A stretch of 18,449 nucleotides of DNA from JBQLZQ01 sp052168355 (GTDB taxonomy: Bacteria; Pseudomonadota; Alphaproteobacteria; DSM-16000; Inquilinaceae), in contig JBQLZQ010000067.1 in assembly GCA_052168355.1 (NCBI GenBank), positions 1 through 18,449 of the forward strand. The letters are read 5' to 3'. The notes under the pieces were generated by a model, which had not been told where the DNA came from, did not search any database, and saw only the letters and a list, made by a program, of their open reading frames with translations. The position numbers and the translations under genes were made by a program. Positions 1-6,253 of this stretch are shown here, piece after piece (the stretch's first letter is position 1; every line of letters starts with the position of its first letter).

Positions 1-120
1 CCTCGCACCACTCCATCCACGCCGCGTCTCGACGATTCTCGGACGGGCTCCTAGGCTGTTCGGACGGCCCCACGGTGATCTATCATCGGCCTCGACATGG
101 CGGGTGCCATGGATCCCGAT

Positions 121-128
121 AGGAGAGG
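121..128 (+). promoter_or_regulatory. Ribosome binding site that decides a GTG start
   Basis: AGGAGAGG is seen 7 bases before the GTG at 136. It supports the shorter 150-residue form of the CopD-like protein over the longer in-frame ATG at 97. Confidence 0.6.
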
Positions 129-135
129 TCCCGAC

Positions 136-588
136 GTGATCGTCAGCCTGGCCGTCCACATCGCCGCCGCCATCGTCTGGGTGGGCGGCATGTTTTTCGC
201 GCTCATCGTGCTGCGGCCGGCCGCCGGTCCGTTGGAGCCGGCGGCGCGGATCGCGCTCTGGCGGGGGGTGTTTTCACGGTTCTTCCCCTGGGTATGGGCA
301 TCCGTCGCCGGTCTTATGGCCAGCGGCTACGGCATGATCCACCTGCTGGGCGGGTTTGCGGCGGTGGGGGTGCACATCCATGTCATGCATGCCCTTGGGC
401 TGATCATGACGGGACTGTTCGCCTATCTCTATTTCGGCTCCTGGCGCGGATTTGCCCGGGCGGCGCGGGAGGGGGCGCCGGCTGTCGCGGCGCCGTTCCT
501 GGACCGTATCCGCAGGATCGTGACCATCAATCTGGCGCTGGGGCTGATCACCGCCCTGATCGGCGCCACCGGCCGATATTGGGCGTAA
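136..588 (+). CDS. CopD-like four-helix membrane protein
   Basis: This encodes a 150-residue integral membrane protein with four hydrophobic segments, at about residues 3-25, 45-68, 80-102 and 128-147. The first helix carries the pattern H-I-A-A-A-I-V-W-V-G-G-M-F-F, and the third carries histidines (VHIHVMH). Both are typical of small CopD-family proteins, which are often linked to copper or heme handling at the inner membrane. The exact role is unknown and I infer none. I chose the GTG at 136 because AGGAGAGG lies at 121-128, 7 bases upstream, and the hydrophobic segment starts at once. An in-frame ATG at 97 would add a polar stretch and lacks a good ribosome site. A TATCAT at 81-86 could be a -10 element, but no convincing -35 accompanies it. 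The gene stands alone, facing the minus-strand transcripts that end at the terminator 593-626. Confidence 0.8.
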   Translation: MIVSLAVHIAAAIVWVGGMFFALIVLRPAAGPLEPAARIALWRGVFSRFFPWVWASVAGLMASGYGMIHLLGGFAAVGVHIHVMHALGLIMTGLFAYLYFGSWRGFARAAREGAPAVAAPFLDRIRRIVTINLALGLITALIGATGRYWA

Positions 589-592
589 AGGC

Positions 593-626
593 AAAAAAAG
601 GCGGAACCGCCGATGCGGTTCCGCCT
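593..626 (-). terminator. Strong intrinsic terminator for the minus strand
   Basis: A perfect 12-bp stem (599-610 with 615-626) closes a four-base loop at 611-614. Read on the minus strand it is followed at once by a run of seven T (593-599, the last T being the base of the stem). This is the classical rho-independent layout. It would end transcripts coming from the 60-residue gene at 771-953 and possibly from the whole NAGGN operon upstream of it. It starts only 4 bases after the stop codon of the convergent CopD-like gene. On the plus strand there is no T-tract after the stem, so termination in that direction should be weaker. Confidence 0.85.
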
Positions 627-770
627 GAAGTCAAACTGAGCTTAGGCTCAGGGTGCCCAAGGACCCTATCGGCCGAAACCGAGTCTGTGTTGTGAGAAAT
701 CTGTGACAAAGACCGGTCCTGGTCGGTGGGAATCGGTGCTGAATAGGGGTTTCTATTTCGAAGATGGCTT

Positions 771-953
771 TCAGCTTTTGGGTCGCCCCTTGTTTTCCGC
801 GGGTTTCTCCTCACGGGAAACATATTCCGCGATTGCCCCCTCAAGCTCGGCCAATTCGGAGTCATCACCCTTGCTTTGTTGTTCCTTGAGCCTGTTGAGA
901 CGTTCCAGGGCCCGGGCATAGTCGTCGGGGGACTTGATCGGGGGCACAGACAT
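771..953 (-). CDS. Small antitoxin-like protein, HigA N-terminal region without the DNA-binding domain
   Basis: This is a 60-residue, charged, helical protein without a membrane segment. Its layout is I-K-S-P-x-D-Y-x-x-A-L-x-R-L, a short polar linker, then E-L-A-E-L-E-x-A-I-x-E-Y. It resembles the N-terminal helical segment of HigA-type antitoxins and related XRE regulators, which begin with an 'I-K-T-E-x-D-Y-x-x-A-L' motif followed by 'D-E-L-x-x-L-x-x-L-V-E-x-Y-E'. The helix-turn-helix that normally follows is absent: the frame ends after a polar lysine-rich tail. A GGAG lies about 9 bases before the ATG. The gene is 103 bp downstream of the M42 peptidase on the same strand, so it may be the last gene of the NAGGN transcript, before the terminator at 593-626. 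No toxin gene is adjacent. The family link is from memory of motif layout and is only moderately sure. Confidence 0.6.
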   Translation of the reverse strand: MSVPPIKSPDDYARALERLNRLKEQQSKGDDSELAELEGAIAEYVSREEKPAENKGRPKS

Positions 954-1056
954 GACCGTTCGCTCCGTCGGATGGGTGTGCGGGCTTTCCTGATCAAACG
1001 TTCAAGGCCGCGATCGGTGCCACGGCGGGCGAACTATCGCGGTCCGACCGCTCTCA

Positions 1057-2214
1057 CTATCCACCGCCGTCCGCGGCCGGCAGGTCCTGATCGGGGAAAT
1101 CTTCCATGGGGCCCATGATTCGCCGGTCCCGCTGGAACATGGGCGGGCTTTGCATATAGGCGGTCAGCAAGCGGGCCACCGACAGGATCGCGTCGATATG
1201 GGTGCGCTCATAACCGTGGGAGGCATCGATGCCAAAACAGATCAGAGCGGTTCGGATGTCGTTGCCGGCCTCCACGGCCGAGGCGCTGTCGGACCGGTAA
1301 AAGCGAAAGGCATCGCGCTGATAGGGGATGTTTTTTTCTTCGCACAGCCCGATCAGCCGGCGCGTCAGGTGATAGTCGAACGGCCCTACCGAATCCCGCA
1401 TCGCCACGGTCACACCGGTTTCACGCGAATTCTGCCCCGGCGCCTGGGTGCCGTTGTCCACCGTCACCATCTCGGCCACGTCGCCGTGAAGGACGGCCGA
1501 GGCTCCCGATCCGACCTCCTCGGATATCGTGAACAACAGATGGCAGTCCAAGGTCAGCGGAATCTTGCCGTCGACAATGGTCTTCGCGGCGGCCAGCATG
1601 GCCGCGACCCCAGCCTTGTCGTCGAGATGGCGGGCATTGATGAAACCGTTGTGGCTGATGTCGGCTCCCGTGTCGAAGGCGACGAAATCGCCGATATTGA
1701 AGCCCTTCCCTTCCAGACCGGGACGGTCGTGGATCATCTCGTCGACCCGAACCTCGAGATTTTCCCACGTCACCGGCTGGCTATCGACCTCCTCGTTGAA
1801 GGTGTGTCCGGACGCCTTGAGCGGCAGGACCGTCCCCCGGAATGCCGCGTCGTCGGTAAAGATGGTTACCCGCCCCCCCTCGGCAAAGCGGCTGGACCAG
1901 GTGCCGATGGGCACGATTTCAAGCCGTCCATTGTCCTTGAGCGCCTTGACCTGGGCTCCCAGCGTGTCGACGTGGCCGACGATCGCCCGGTCGGGCGTAT
2001 GGGTCTGGCCCGGCAGATCGGCCCGGATGGCGCCGCGGCGGGTGATCTCGTAGGCAATGTTCAAGGCATCGAGCTCGGCGCAGACCAGATGCACTACCCG
2101 GTCGGTGAACCCCGACGGGCTGGGCGTCTCCAGCAGCCGAACCAGGACGTCCAGCATGTAGTCGGTGTCTATGTCCGGCTCCCCGGCTGGGGAGCGATGC
2201 AGCTGATGAACCAT
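1057..2214 (-). CDS. NAGGN-system M42 family metallopeptidase
   Basis: This is a 385-residue zinc or cobalt aminopeptidase of family M42, of the subgroup that travels with NAGGN synthesis genes (as with P. aeruginosa PA3461). Metal-site motifs are visible: G-H-V-D (His81, Asp83), H-L-D-D-K (Asp198), I-S-E-E-V-G-S-G (Glu232, Glu233), V-D-N-G (Asp253) and a late A-S-H-G-Y-E-R-T-H stretch (His333 is the likely ligand). No signal peptide is seen, so it should be cytosolic. Its role is inferred to be hydrolysis or turnover of the dipeptide osmolyte. It is the third gene of the minus-strand operon, 27 bp after ngg. The ATG at 2214 keeps the conserved 'D-I-D-T-D-Y-M-L-D-V-L-V-R-L-L' opening. The ribosome site is weak (GAGAAG very close to the start), so an internal ATG at 2157 cannot be fully excluded. 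Confidence 0.9.
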   Translation of the reverse strand: MVHQLHRSPAGEPDIDTDYMLDVLVRLLETPSPSGFTDRVVHLVCAELDALNIAYEITRRGAIRADLPGQTHTPDRAIVGHVDTLGAQVKALKDNGRLEIVPIGTWSSRFAEGGRVTIFTDDAAFRGTVLPLKASGHTFNEEVDSQPVTWENLEVRVDEMIHDRPGLEGKGFNIGDFVAFDTGADISHNGFINARHLDDKAGVAAMLAAAKTIVDGKIPLTLDCHLLFTISEEVGSGASAVLHGDVAEMVTVDNGTQAPGQNSRETGVTVAMRDSVGPFDYHLTRRLIGLCEEKNIPYQRDAFRFYRSDSASAVEAGNDIRTALICFGIDASHGYERTHIDAILSVARLLTAYMQSPPMFQRDRRIMGPMEDFPDQDLPAADGGG

Positions 2215-2241
2215 GACTTCTCGGTTGGTTTGGCTAGCGGA

Positions 2242-3942
2242 TCAGACCTCCCGGACGATCGTCTGGGGAAACAAAAGGTCGATGAAGCGCTGGGCCGTGG
2301 GTTGCGGTTCGTGGTTGGCCAGTCCGGGCCGTTCGTTGGCCTCGATGATGACATAGTCCGGCCCGTCGACCGCGGGCACAAGGAAATCCATGCCGACGAC
2401 CGGAATATCCAGGGCACCGGCGGCCGTGGCGGCCGCTTCGACCAGGGTCGGGTGGAGCTTTGCCGTCACATCGTGAATCGTCCCGCCGGTATGCAGGTTG
2501 GCCGCCTTGCGGACCCGCAGGGATTGACCCGCCGGCAGCACCTCGTCCATCGCATAACCGGCCTCGGCGACGCAGCGCGCCGTTTCTTCATCCAGGGGGA
2601 TCTTGCTCTCCCCGCCGGTCGCCGACGCGCGTCTGCGGCTTTGGCGCTCGATCAGATCCATGACCGTCCGCTGGCCGTCGCCGGCGATCTCGGCGGGCCG
2701 TCGGATGGCGGCCGCCACCACCCGGTAATCGATAACGATGATCCGCAGATCGTCGCCCCCGACGCATTGTTCGATGAGCACCCGATCGCAGATCTTCCGC
2801 GCGATGGCAATCGCCGTCATGACGTCGTCCATGGTGTGCAGGCCGACCGCGACGCCCGCACCCTGTTCCCCGCGGGCGGGCTTGACGACCACCTCGCCGT
2901 GCCGGTCAAGGAAGTCGGCGATCGCGTTGTCGTCCACGGCATCGATTTGCGCGGGAACGGCCAGGCCGGCCCTTTCAAGCACGCGCCGGGTCACCTGTTT
3001 GTCGTCGCATTGGCTCATCGCCACGGCGGACGTCAGTTCGGACAACGACTCCCGGCACAGGACCGTCCGGCCCCCGAACGACAGTCGGTAATAGCCGGCC
3101 GCCGGGTCGACGGGGTCCAACTGAATACCGCGCCGGCGCGCCTCATCGATGATGATCTGGGCGTAGGGATTATAGTCGCCGGCGATGGACGGACCGGCAT
3201 AAAGCCGTTCGTTGATGGGATTGCGGCGCTTTACCGTGAACACCGGAACCCGGCGAAACCCAAGCTTCTCATACAGCGCCAGCGCGCCATGATTGTCGTG
3301 CAGCACGGAAAGGTCCATGAAACGCCGGCCGCGTTGGCGAAAGTGCTCGGCCAGGCGGCGCACCAGGGCAACGCCCACTCCGGCGTAAGGGCACTGCGGG
3401 TCGATGGCCAGGCTCCACAGGCTGCTGCCGCCTTCCGGGTCGCCGAATGCGGCGTCGTGATCGGCGCCCATGACAACGCCCAGAACCGATCCGGATACCC
3501 GTTCCTTGGCGATCAGGTAACCGACGGCGCGCGATCGCCGCTGGCTTGCCATGAATTCGGAATCCACCGGCATCATGCCGTGGCAGCTGTAGATGCGGTT
3601 GGCTTCATCGGCTTCCTCGGTGGTCGTCACCGGCGTCAGCAGCACACCGTCCGGGGTTTCGCGCAGCGGTTCGTATGCGGAGAGGTCCAGGCGATAGGTA
3701 TGGGAAGGGTCCAGGAAAAGCTCCTGCGGGGCCAGCGCCAGAACGACGTGCGGATCTTCGACATAGAATGCGACATCGCGTTCTCCTCTCTGTTCGCGCC
3801 TCAGCTCGGCCGCCAGCGCCTCCGGACCGTCGAACGTCTGTCCGAACAAAAGCCGTCCCCAACCGCAGTCGAGCGCGATATTGGCCACCGCCGTGCCGTC
3901 GTCGTTCCGGGAGTGCTTCTCCGCCAAGGTGCGCTCCCCCAT
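2242..3942 (-). CDS. ngg: N-acetylglutaminylglutamine synthetase (GNAT acetyltransferase fused to ATP-grasp ligase)
   Basis: This 566-residue bifunctional enzyme would acetylate glutamine and ligate a second glutamine to give N-acetylglutaminylglutamine. The GNAT half shows the acetyl-CoA loop around residues 178-198 (D-P-Q-C-P-Y-A-G-V-G-V-A-L) and the N-x-x-A-L-x-L-Y-E-K-L-G-F motif at 217-230. The ATP-grasp half, about 300-560, shows V-V-V-K-P-A-R-G-E-Q-G-A-G (Lys354), the I-E-Q-x-V-x-G-x-D-L-R motif near 390-400, and acidic metal ligands in G-M-D-F (Asp519) and I-I-E-A-N-E-R-P-G (Glu534). The order asnO-ngg-peptidase matches known NAGGN loci in Pseudomonas and Sinorhizobium. I start it at the ATG at 3942, two bases after the asnO stop, which suggests translational coupling. 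An upstream ATG at 3993 would overlap asnO by 49 bases and adds non-conserved residues. Confidence 0.93.
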   Translation of the reverse strand: MGERTLAEKHSRNDDGTAVANIALDCGWGRLLFGQTFDGPEALAAELRREQRGERDVAFYVEDPHVVLALAPQELFLDPSHTYRLDLSAYEPLRETPDGVLLTPVTTTEEADEANRIYSCHGMMPVDSEFMASQRRSRAVGYLIAKERVSGSVLGVVMGADHDAAFGDPEGGSSLWSLAIDPQCPYAGVGVALVRRLAEHFRQRGRRFMDLSVLHDNHGALALYEKLGFRRVPVFTVKRRNPINERLYAGPSIAGDYNPYAQIIIDEARRRGIQLDPVDPAAGYYRLSFGGRTVLCRESLSELTSAVAMSQCDDKQVTRRVLERAGLAVPAQIDAVDDNAIADFLDRHGEVVVKPARGEQGAGVAVGLHTMDDVMTAIAIARKICDRVLIEQCVGGDDLRIIVIDYRVVAAAIRRPAEIAGDGQRTVMDLIERQSRRRASATGGESKIPLDEETARCVAEAGYAMDEVLPAGQSLRVRKAANLHTGGTIHDVTAKLHPTLVEAAATAAGALDIPVVGMDFLVPAVDGPDYVIIEANERPGLANHEPQPTAQRFIDLLFPQTIVREV

Positions 3943-3944
3943 CG

Positions 3945-5717
3945 CTACAGGCCCTGTGCCTGAAGCCACAGTTCCAAAAGACCGACCTGCCACAGCTTGG
4001 ATCCGCGCAGCGGCGTGATGTGGTCCTCCGGCGCATCGAGAAGCGCGGTGACATAGCCTTCCTGAAAAATCCCGCGCTCGCGGGCCCGGCGGGACGTTAC
4101 GGCGTCCCGCACCATTTCCAGATACGGGCCGCGAAGATATTTCAGCGCCGGGACCGGAAAATACCCCTTGGGCCTGTCGATGACCTCGGGCGGGATGACC
4201 CGCCGTGCCGCCGCCTTGAGAACGCCCTTGCCACCCTCCGCCAGTTTCAGCGCCGCGGGCACGCGGGCCGCCAGTTGCACCAGCTCATGGTCAAGGAACG
4301 GCACCCGGGCCTCCAGACTGGCCGCCATGGTCATGTTGTCCACGCGCTTGACCGGGTCGTCGACCAGCATGATCGTGGTGTCCAGCCGCAGGGCCTTGTC
4401 GACAGCCAGATCGGCCCCGGGTCGGGCGAAATGCTTGGCCACGAAGGCCCGGCTGTGATCGGGCCCATGGAACCGGGATGCGACAGCCTGCTCGTATTCC
4501 GCCTGGTCGCGGTCCAGGAACACACCGGCATAGTCGCCCACCGCATTGTCGCTTTCGACCAGGGGCGGATACCAGTGATAGCCGGCGAAGACCTCGTCGG
4601 CGCCCTGTCCGCTTTGAACCACCGTCACGTGCTTGGCGACTTCCCGCGAAAGCAGATAAAAGCCGATGGCATCGTGGCTGACCATCGGTTCGGACATTGC
4701 CGCGATGCACGCGCCCAGATTCGGCAGCACGCGGTCCGTATCGACGAAAATCCGATGGTGACGGGTCCCGAACCGCTCGGCGATCAGGTCGGAATAGGCG
4801 AATTCGTCGCCGCGCTCGTCGCCCACCGTTTCGAACCCGATGGAAAACGTTTCCAGCCCCGTGGCGCCCTGCTCCGCCAGAAGGCCGACGATCAGGCTGG
4901 AGTCCAGCCCGCCGGAGAGCAGAACACCGACCGGTACATCGGCGACCAGCCGGCGTTTGACAGCCAGGCGCAGCGAGTCCAGCACGCGATCCTCCCATTC
5001 CCGATCCGAGAGGGATCCGTCCTCGTCGGTCGGGCCGTAGTCGGGGCGCCAGTACTCAGTCTGTTTCATGCTCCCGTCGGCGTCGACCGTCATCACGGTT
5101 GCCGGCGGCAACTTGGTCACGCCGCTGAGGATCGTGTGAGGCGCGGGCACGACGGCGTGAAAACTCATATAGTGATGCAGGGCGACCGGGTCGATCTGCG
5201 TATCGACGCCGCCGCCGGCCAGGATCGCGGGCAGGGTGGAGGCAAAGCGCAAGGACCCCTTCCGCTCGGAAAGATACAGCGGCTTGATGCCCAAGCGGTC
5301 TCGGGCAAGGAACAACCCGCCATCGTCGCGACGGCTTATGGCGAAGGCGAACATGCCGTTGAGGCGCGTGACGCAGTCCGAACCCCAGGCGTGATAGGCC
5401 TTGAGGATGACCTCGGTATCACCTCGGGAAAAAAAGCGGTAGCCCATGCCCTCAAGTTCGGTGCGCAGATCGCGATAATTGTAGATTGCGCCATTGAAGA
5501 CGATGGCCAAGCCCAACTCCGCGTCGACCATGGGCTGTTGGGACGCATCGCTGAGATCGATGATCTTCAGCCGCCGGTGGCCCAGCGCGATGCCGCCCTG
5601 CACGAACAGACCGGCGCCATCGGGGCCGCGCGATGCCATCCGATCGCCCATTGGATCCAAAGTTCCGAGGTCGATCGGCGTACCGTCAAACCTGATTTCG
5701 CCAAAAATACCGCACAT
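3945..5717 (-). CDS. asnO: N-acetylglutaminylglutamine amidotransferase, asparagine synthase-like
   Basis: This 590-residue class II glutamine amidotransferase would amidate the dipeptide to NAGGN in the cytosol. The N-terminal half starts M-C-G-I-F-G, so Cys2 becomes the nucleophile after Met removal. It also has S-R-G-P-D-G-A-G at 29-36, N-G-A-I-Y-N-Y-R at 75-82 and G-D-T-E-V-I at 99-104. The synthetase half has the pyrophosphate loop S-G-G-L-D-S-S at 268-274, G-Q-G-A-D-E-V-F-A-G-Y at 370-380 and E-A-R-V-P-F-L-D at 469-476. Length and motif order fit the NAGGN clade rather than AsnB, and the gene partners (ngg, M42 peptidase) support this strongly. It is the first gene of the operon. The start is fixed by the catalytic Cys. 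The Shine-Dalgarno is weak (GAGAAG about 13 bases upstream). Regulation is probably osmotic by analogy, but nothing in the sequence shows it. Confidence 0.95.
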   Translation of the reverse strand: MCGIFGEIRFDGTPIDLGTLDPMGDRMASRGPDGAGLFVQGGIALGHRRLKIIDLSDASQQPMVDAELGLAIVFNGAIYNYRDLRTELEGMGYRFFSRGDTEVILKAYHAWGSDCVTRLNGMFAFAISRRDDGGLFLARDRLGIKPLYLSERKGSLRFASTLPAILAGGGVDTQIDPVALHHYMSFHAVVPAPHTILSGVTKLPPATVMTVDADGSMKQTEYWRPDYGPTDEDGSLSDREWEDRVLDSLRLAVKRRLVADVPVGVLLSGGLDSSLIVGLLAEQGATGLETFSIGFETVGDERGDEFAYSDLIAERFGTRHHRIFVDTDRVLPNLGACIAAMSEPMVSHDAIGFYLLSREVAKHVTVVQSGQGADEVFAGYHWYPPLVESDNAVGDYAGVFLDRDQAEYEQAVASRFHGPDHSRAFVAKHFARPGADLAVDKALRLDTTIMLVDDPVKRVDNMTMAASLEARVPFLDHELVQLAARVPAALKLAEGGKGVLKAAARRVIPPEVIDRPKGYFPVPALKYLRGPYLEMVRDAVTSRRARERGIFQEGYVTALLDAPEDHITPLRGSKLWQVGLLELWLQAQGL

Positions 5718-5941
5718 TCGATGAACTGCTTCTCAAAATTGAAAGATGGAGGGCGGGCTCAGTATGCGCCGCGCCGACGGCAGGCGCCGCAAAGGACATA
5801 AATTGGAACTCGAGCCATGTGGGCAACGGAACGCCTCGTCTCAATGGCTTTCCGTAAACGATCCGACATTCCAACGGGTTCCGCCCAAGAAGCGGGTATC
5901 GACGTCATTTGGCCGTGACCCTCACCGAAACCGGACAACAC
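5718..5941. other. Upstream region of asnO, no convincing gene
   Basis: This stretch lies between the asnO start (minus) and the small plus-strand frames from 5942. It should contain the NAGGN operon promoter. The best minus-strand candidate I see is TTGCCC (5824 to 5819) with a weak T-rich -10 near 5796-5801, which is poor. No perfect -35/-10 pair, long inverted repeat or conserved-looking protein frame is visible. Open frames here have no ribosome site and no recognisable motif. Confidence 0.4.
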
Positions 5942-6043
5942 ATGCAACAAAAAATTCTTTGTCCCGGTTGTCGCAAATCAATGCAGGTCGTGTCCGTTCG
6001 GCGCATAATCACTCCAATCAAGAAATCAGGAGAATCGCCATGA
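5942..6043 (+). CDS. Possible 33-residue micro-protein with a half zinc ribbon
   Basis: The frame reads M-Q-Q-K-I-L-C-P-G-C-R-K-S-M-Q-V-V-S-V-R-R and then a polar tail ending G-E-S-P. The C-P-x-C-x-K-x-M-x-V-x-x-V-x-R pattern looks like the first half of a zinc ribbon; the second Cys pair expected in such small proteins is missing. Its stop overlaps the start of the next gene as ATGA (6040-6043), a usual sign of translational coupling. Against it, the ribosome site is poor (only a GGA about 6 bases upstream). It may be a leader peptide, a degraded zinc-ribbon gene or chance. I cannot decide from the sequence alone. Confidence 0.3.
   Translation: MQQKILCPGCRKSMQVVSVRRIITPIKKSGESP
6028..6033 (+). 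promoter_or_regulatory. Ribosome binding site for the 68-residue gene
   Basis: AGGAGA lies 6 bases before the ATG at 6040. It selects this start over upstream in-frame ATGs at 5746 and 5764, which lack such a site. Confidence 0.55.
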
Positions 6044-6246
6044 CCGACACCAATGTCGACCGGCTATATCGGCGCCTGCCTTCCGGAGCCGCGGCCATCG
6101 CTGCCTTCGTCCGGCTCCGTCGCGACCGGCGCCCGGCACCGTCCTCGGACCTCGATGAACTGAGGGCCGAGCGCGCCAACACGACGCCGTTTCCCACCGC
6201 GGCCAAGCTGATGCAGGCCCTGTCTCGCCGTCGGCGAGGCGGGTGA
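6040..6246 (+). CDS. Unrecognised small basic protein
   Basis: This is a 68-residue protein I do not recognise. It is rich in arginine and ends in a run of four Arg followed by two Gly. There is a short mildly hydrophobic stretch at residues 15-25 (S-G-A-A-A-I-A-A-F-V), then a charged middle (D-L-D-E-L-R-A-E-R) and a helix-like K-L-M-Q-A-L segment. No signal peptide, clear transmembrane helix or metal motif is visible. The start is well supported by AGGAGA at 6028-6033. A CATAAT at 6004-6009 could be a -10, without a matching -35. The gene follows the 33-codon frame by an ATGA overlap and converges with the SLC13 permease, whose stop is 7 bp away, leaving no room for a terminator. The basic character could suit nucleic-acid or membrane-surface binding, but that is a guess. 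Confidence 0.6.
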   Translation: MTDTNVDRLYRRLPSGAAAIAAFVRLRRDRRPAPSSDLDELRAERANTTPFPTAAKLMQALSRRRRGG

Positions 6247-6253
6247 GGGTGCG

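Noticed and set aside
636..651. Inverted repeat CTGAGC-TTAG-GCTCAG beside the terminator.
   Set aside because: Six base pairs with no T-run; may be chance, and the neighbouring 12-bp hairpin explains termination.
1039..1051. Small hairpin GCGGT-CCG-ACCGC just after the M42 stop as a terminator.
   Set aside because: Only five base pairs and no T-run on the minus strand; too weak to separate the peptidase from the small downstream gene.
1150..3963. A very long plus-strand open frame antisense to the M42 peptidase and ngg.
   Set aside because: The minus strand carries clear metal-site, GNAT and ATP-grasp motifs. The plus-strand product is low-complexity Arg/Gly/His-rich with no domain, as expected for a GC-rich antisense frame.
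3675..5801. Long plus-strand open frame antisense to ngg and asnO.
   Set aside because: It spans two genes with certain function on the other strand and shows no motif of its own.
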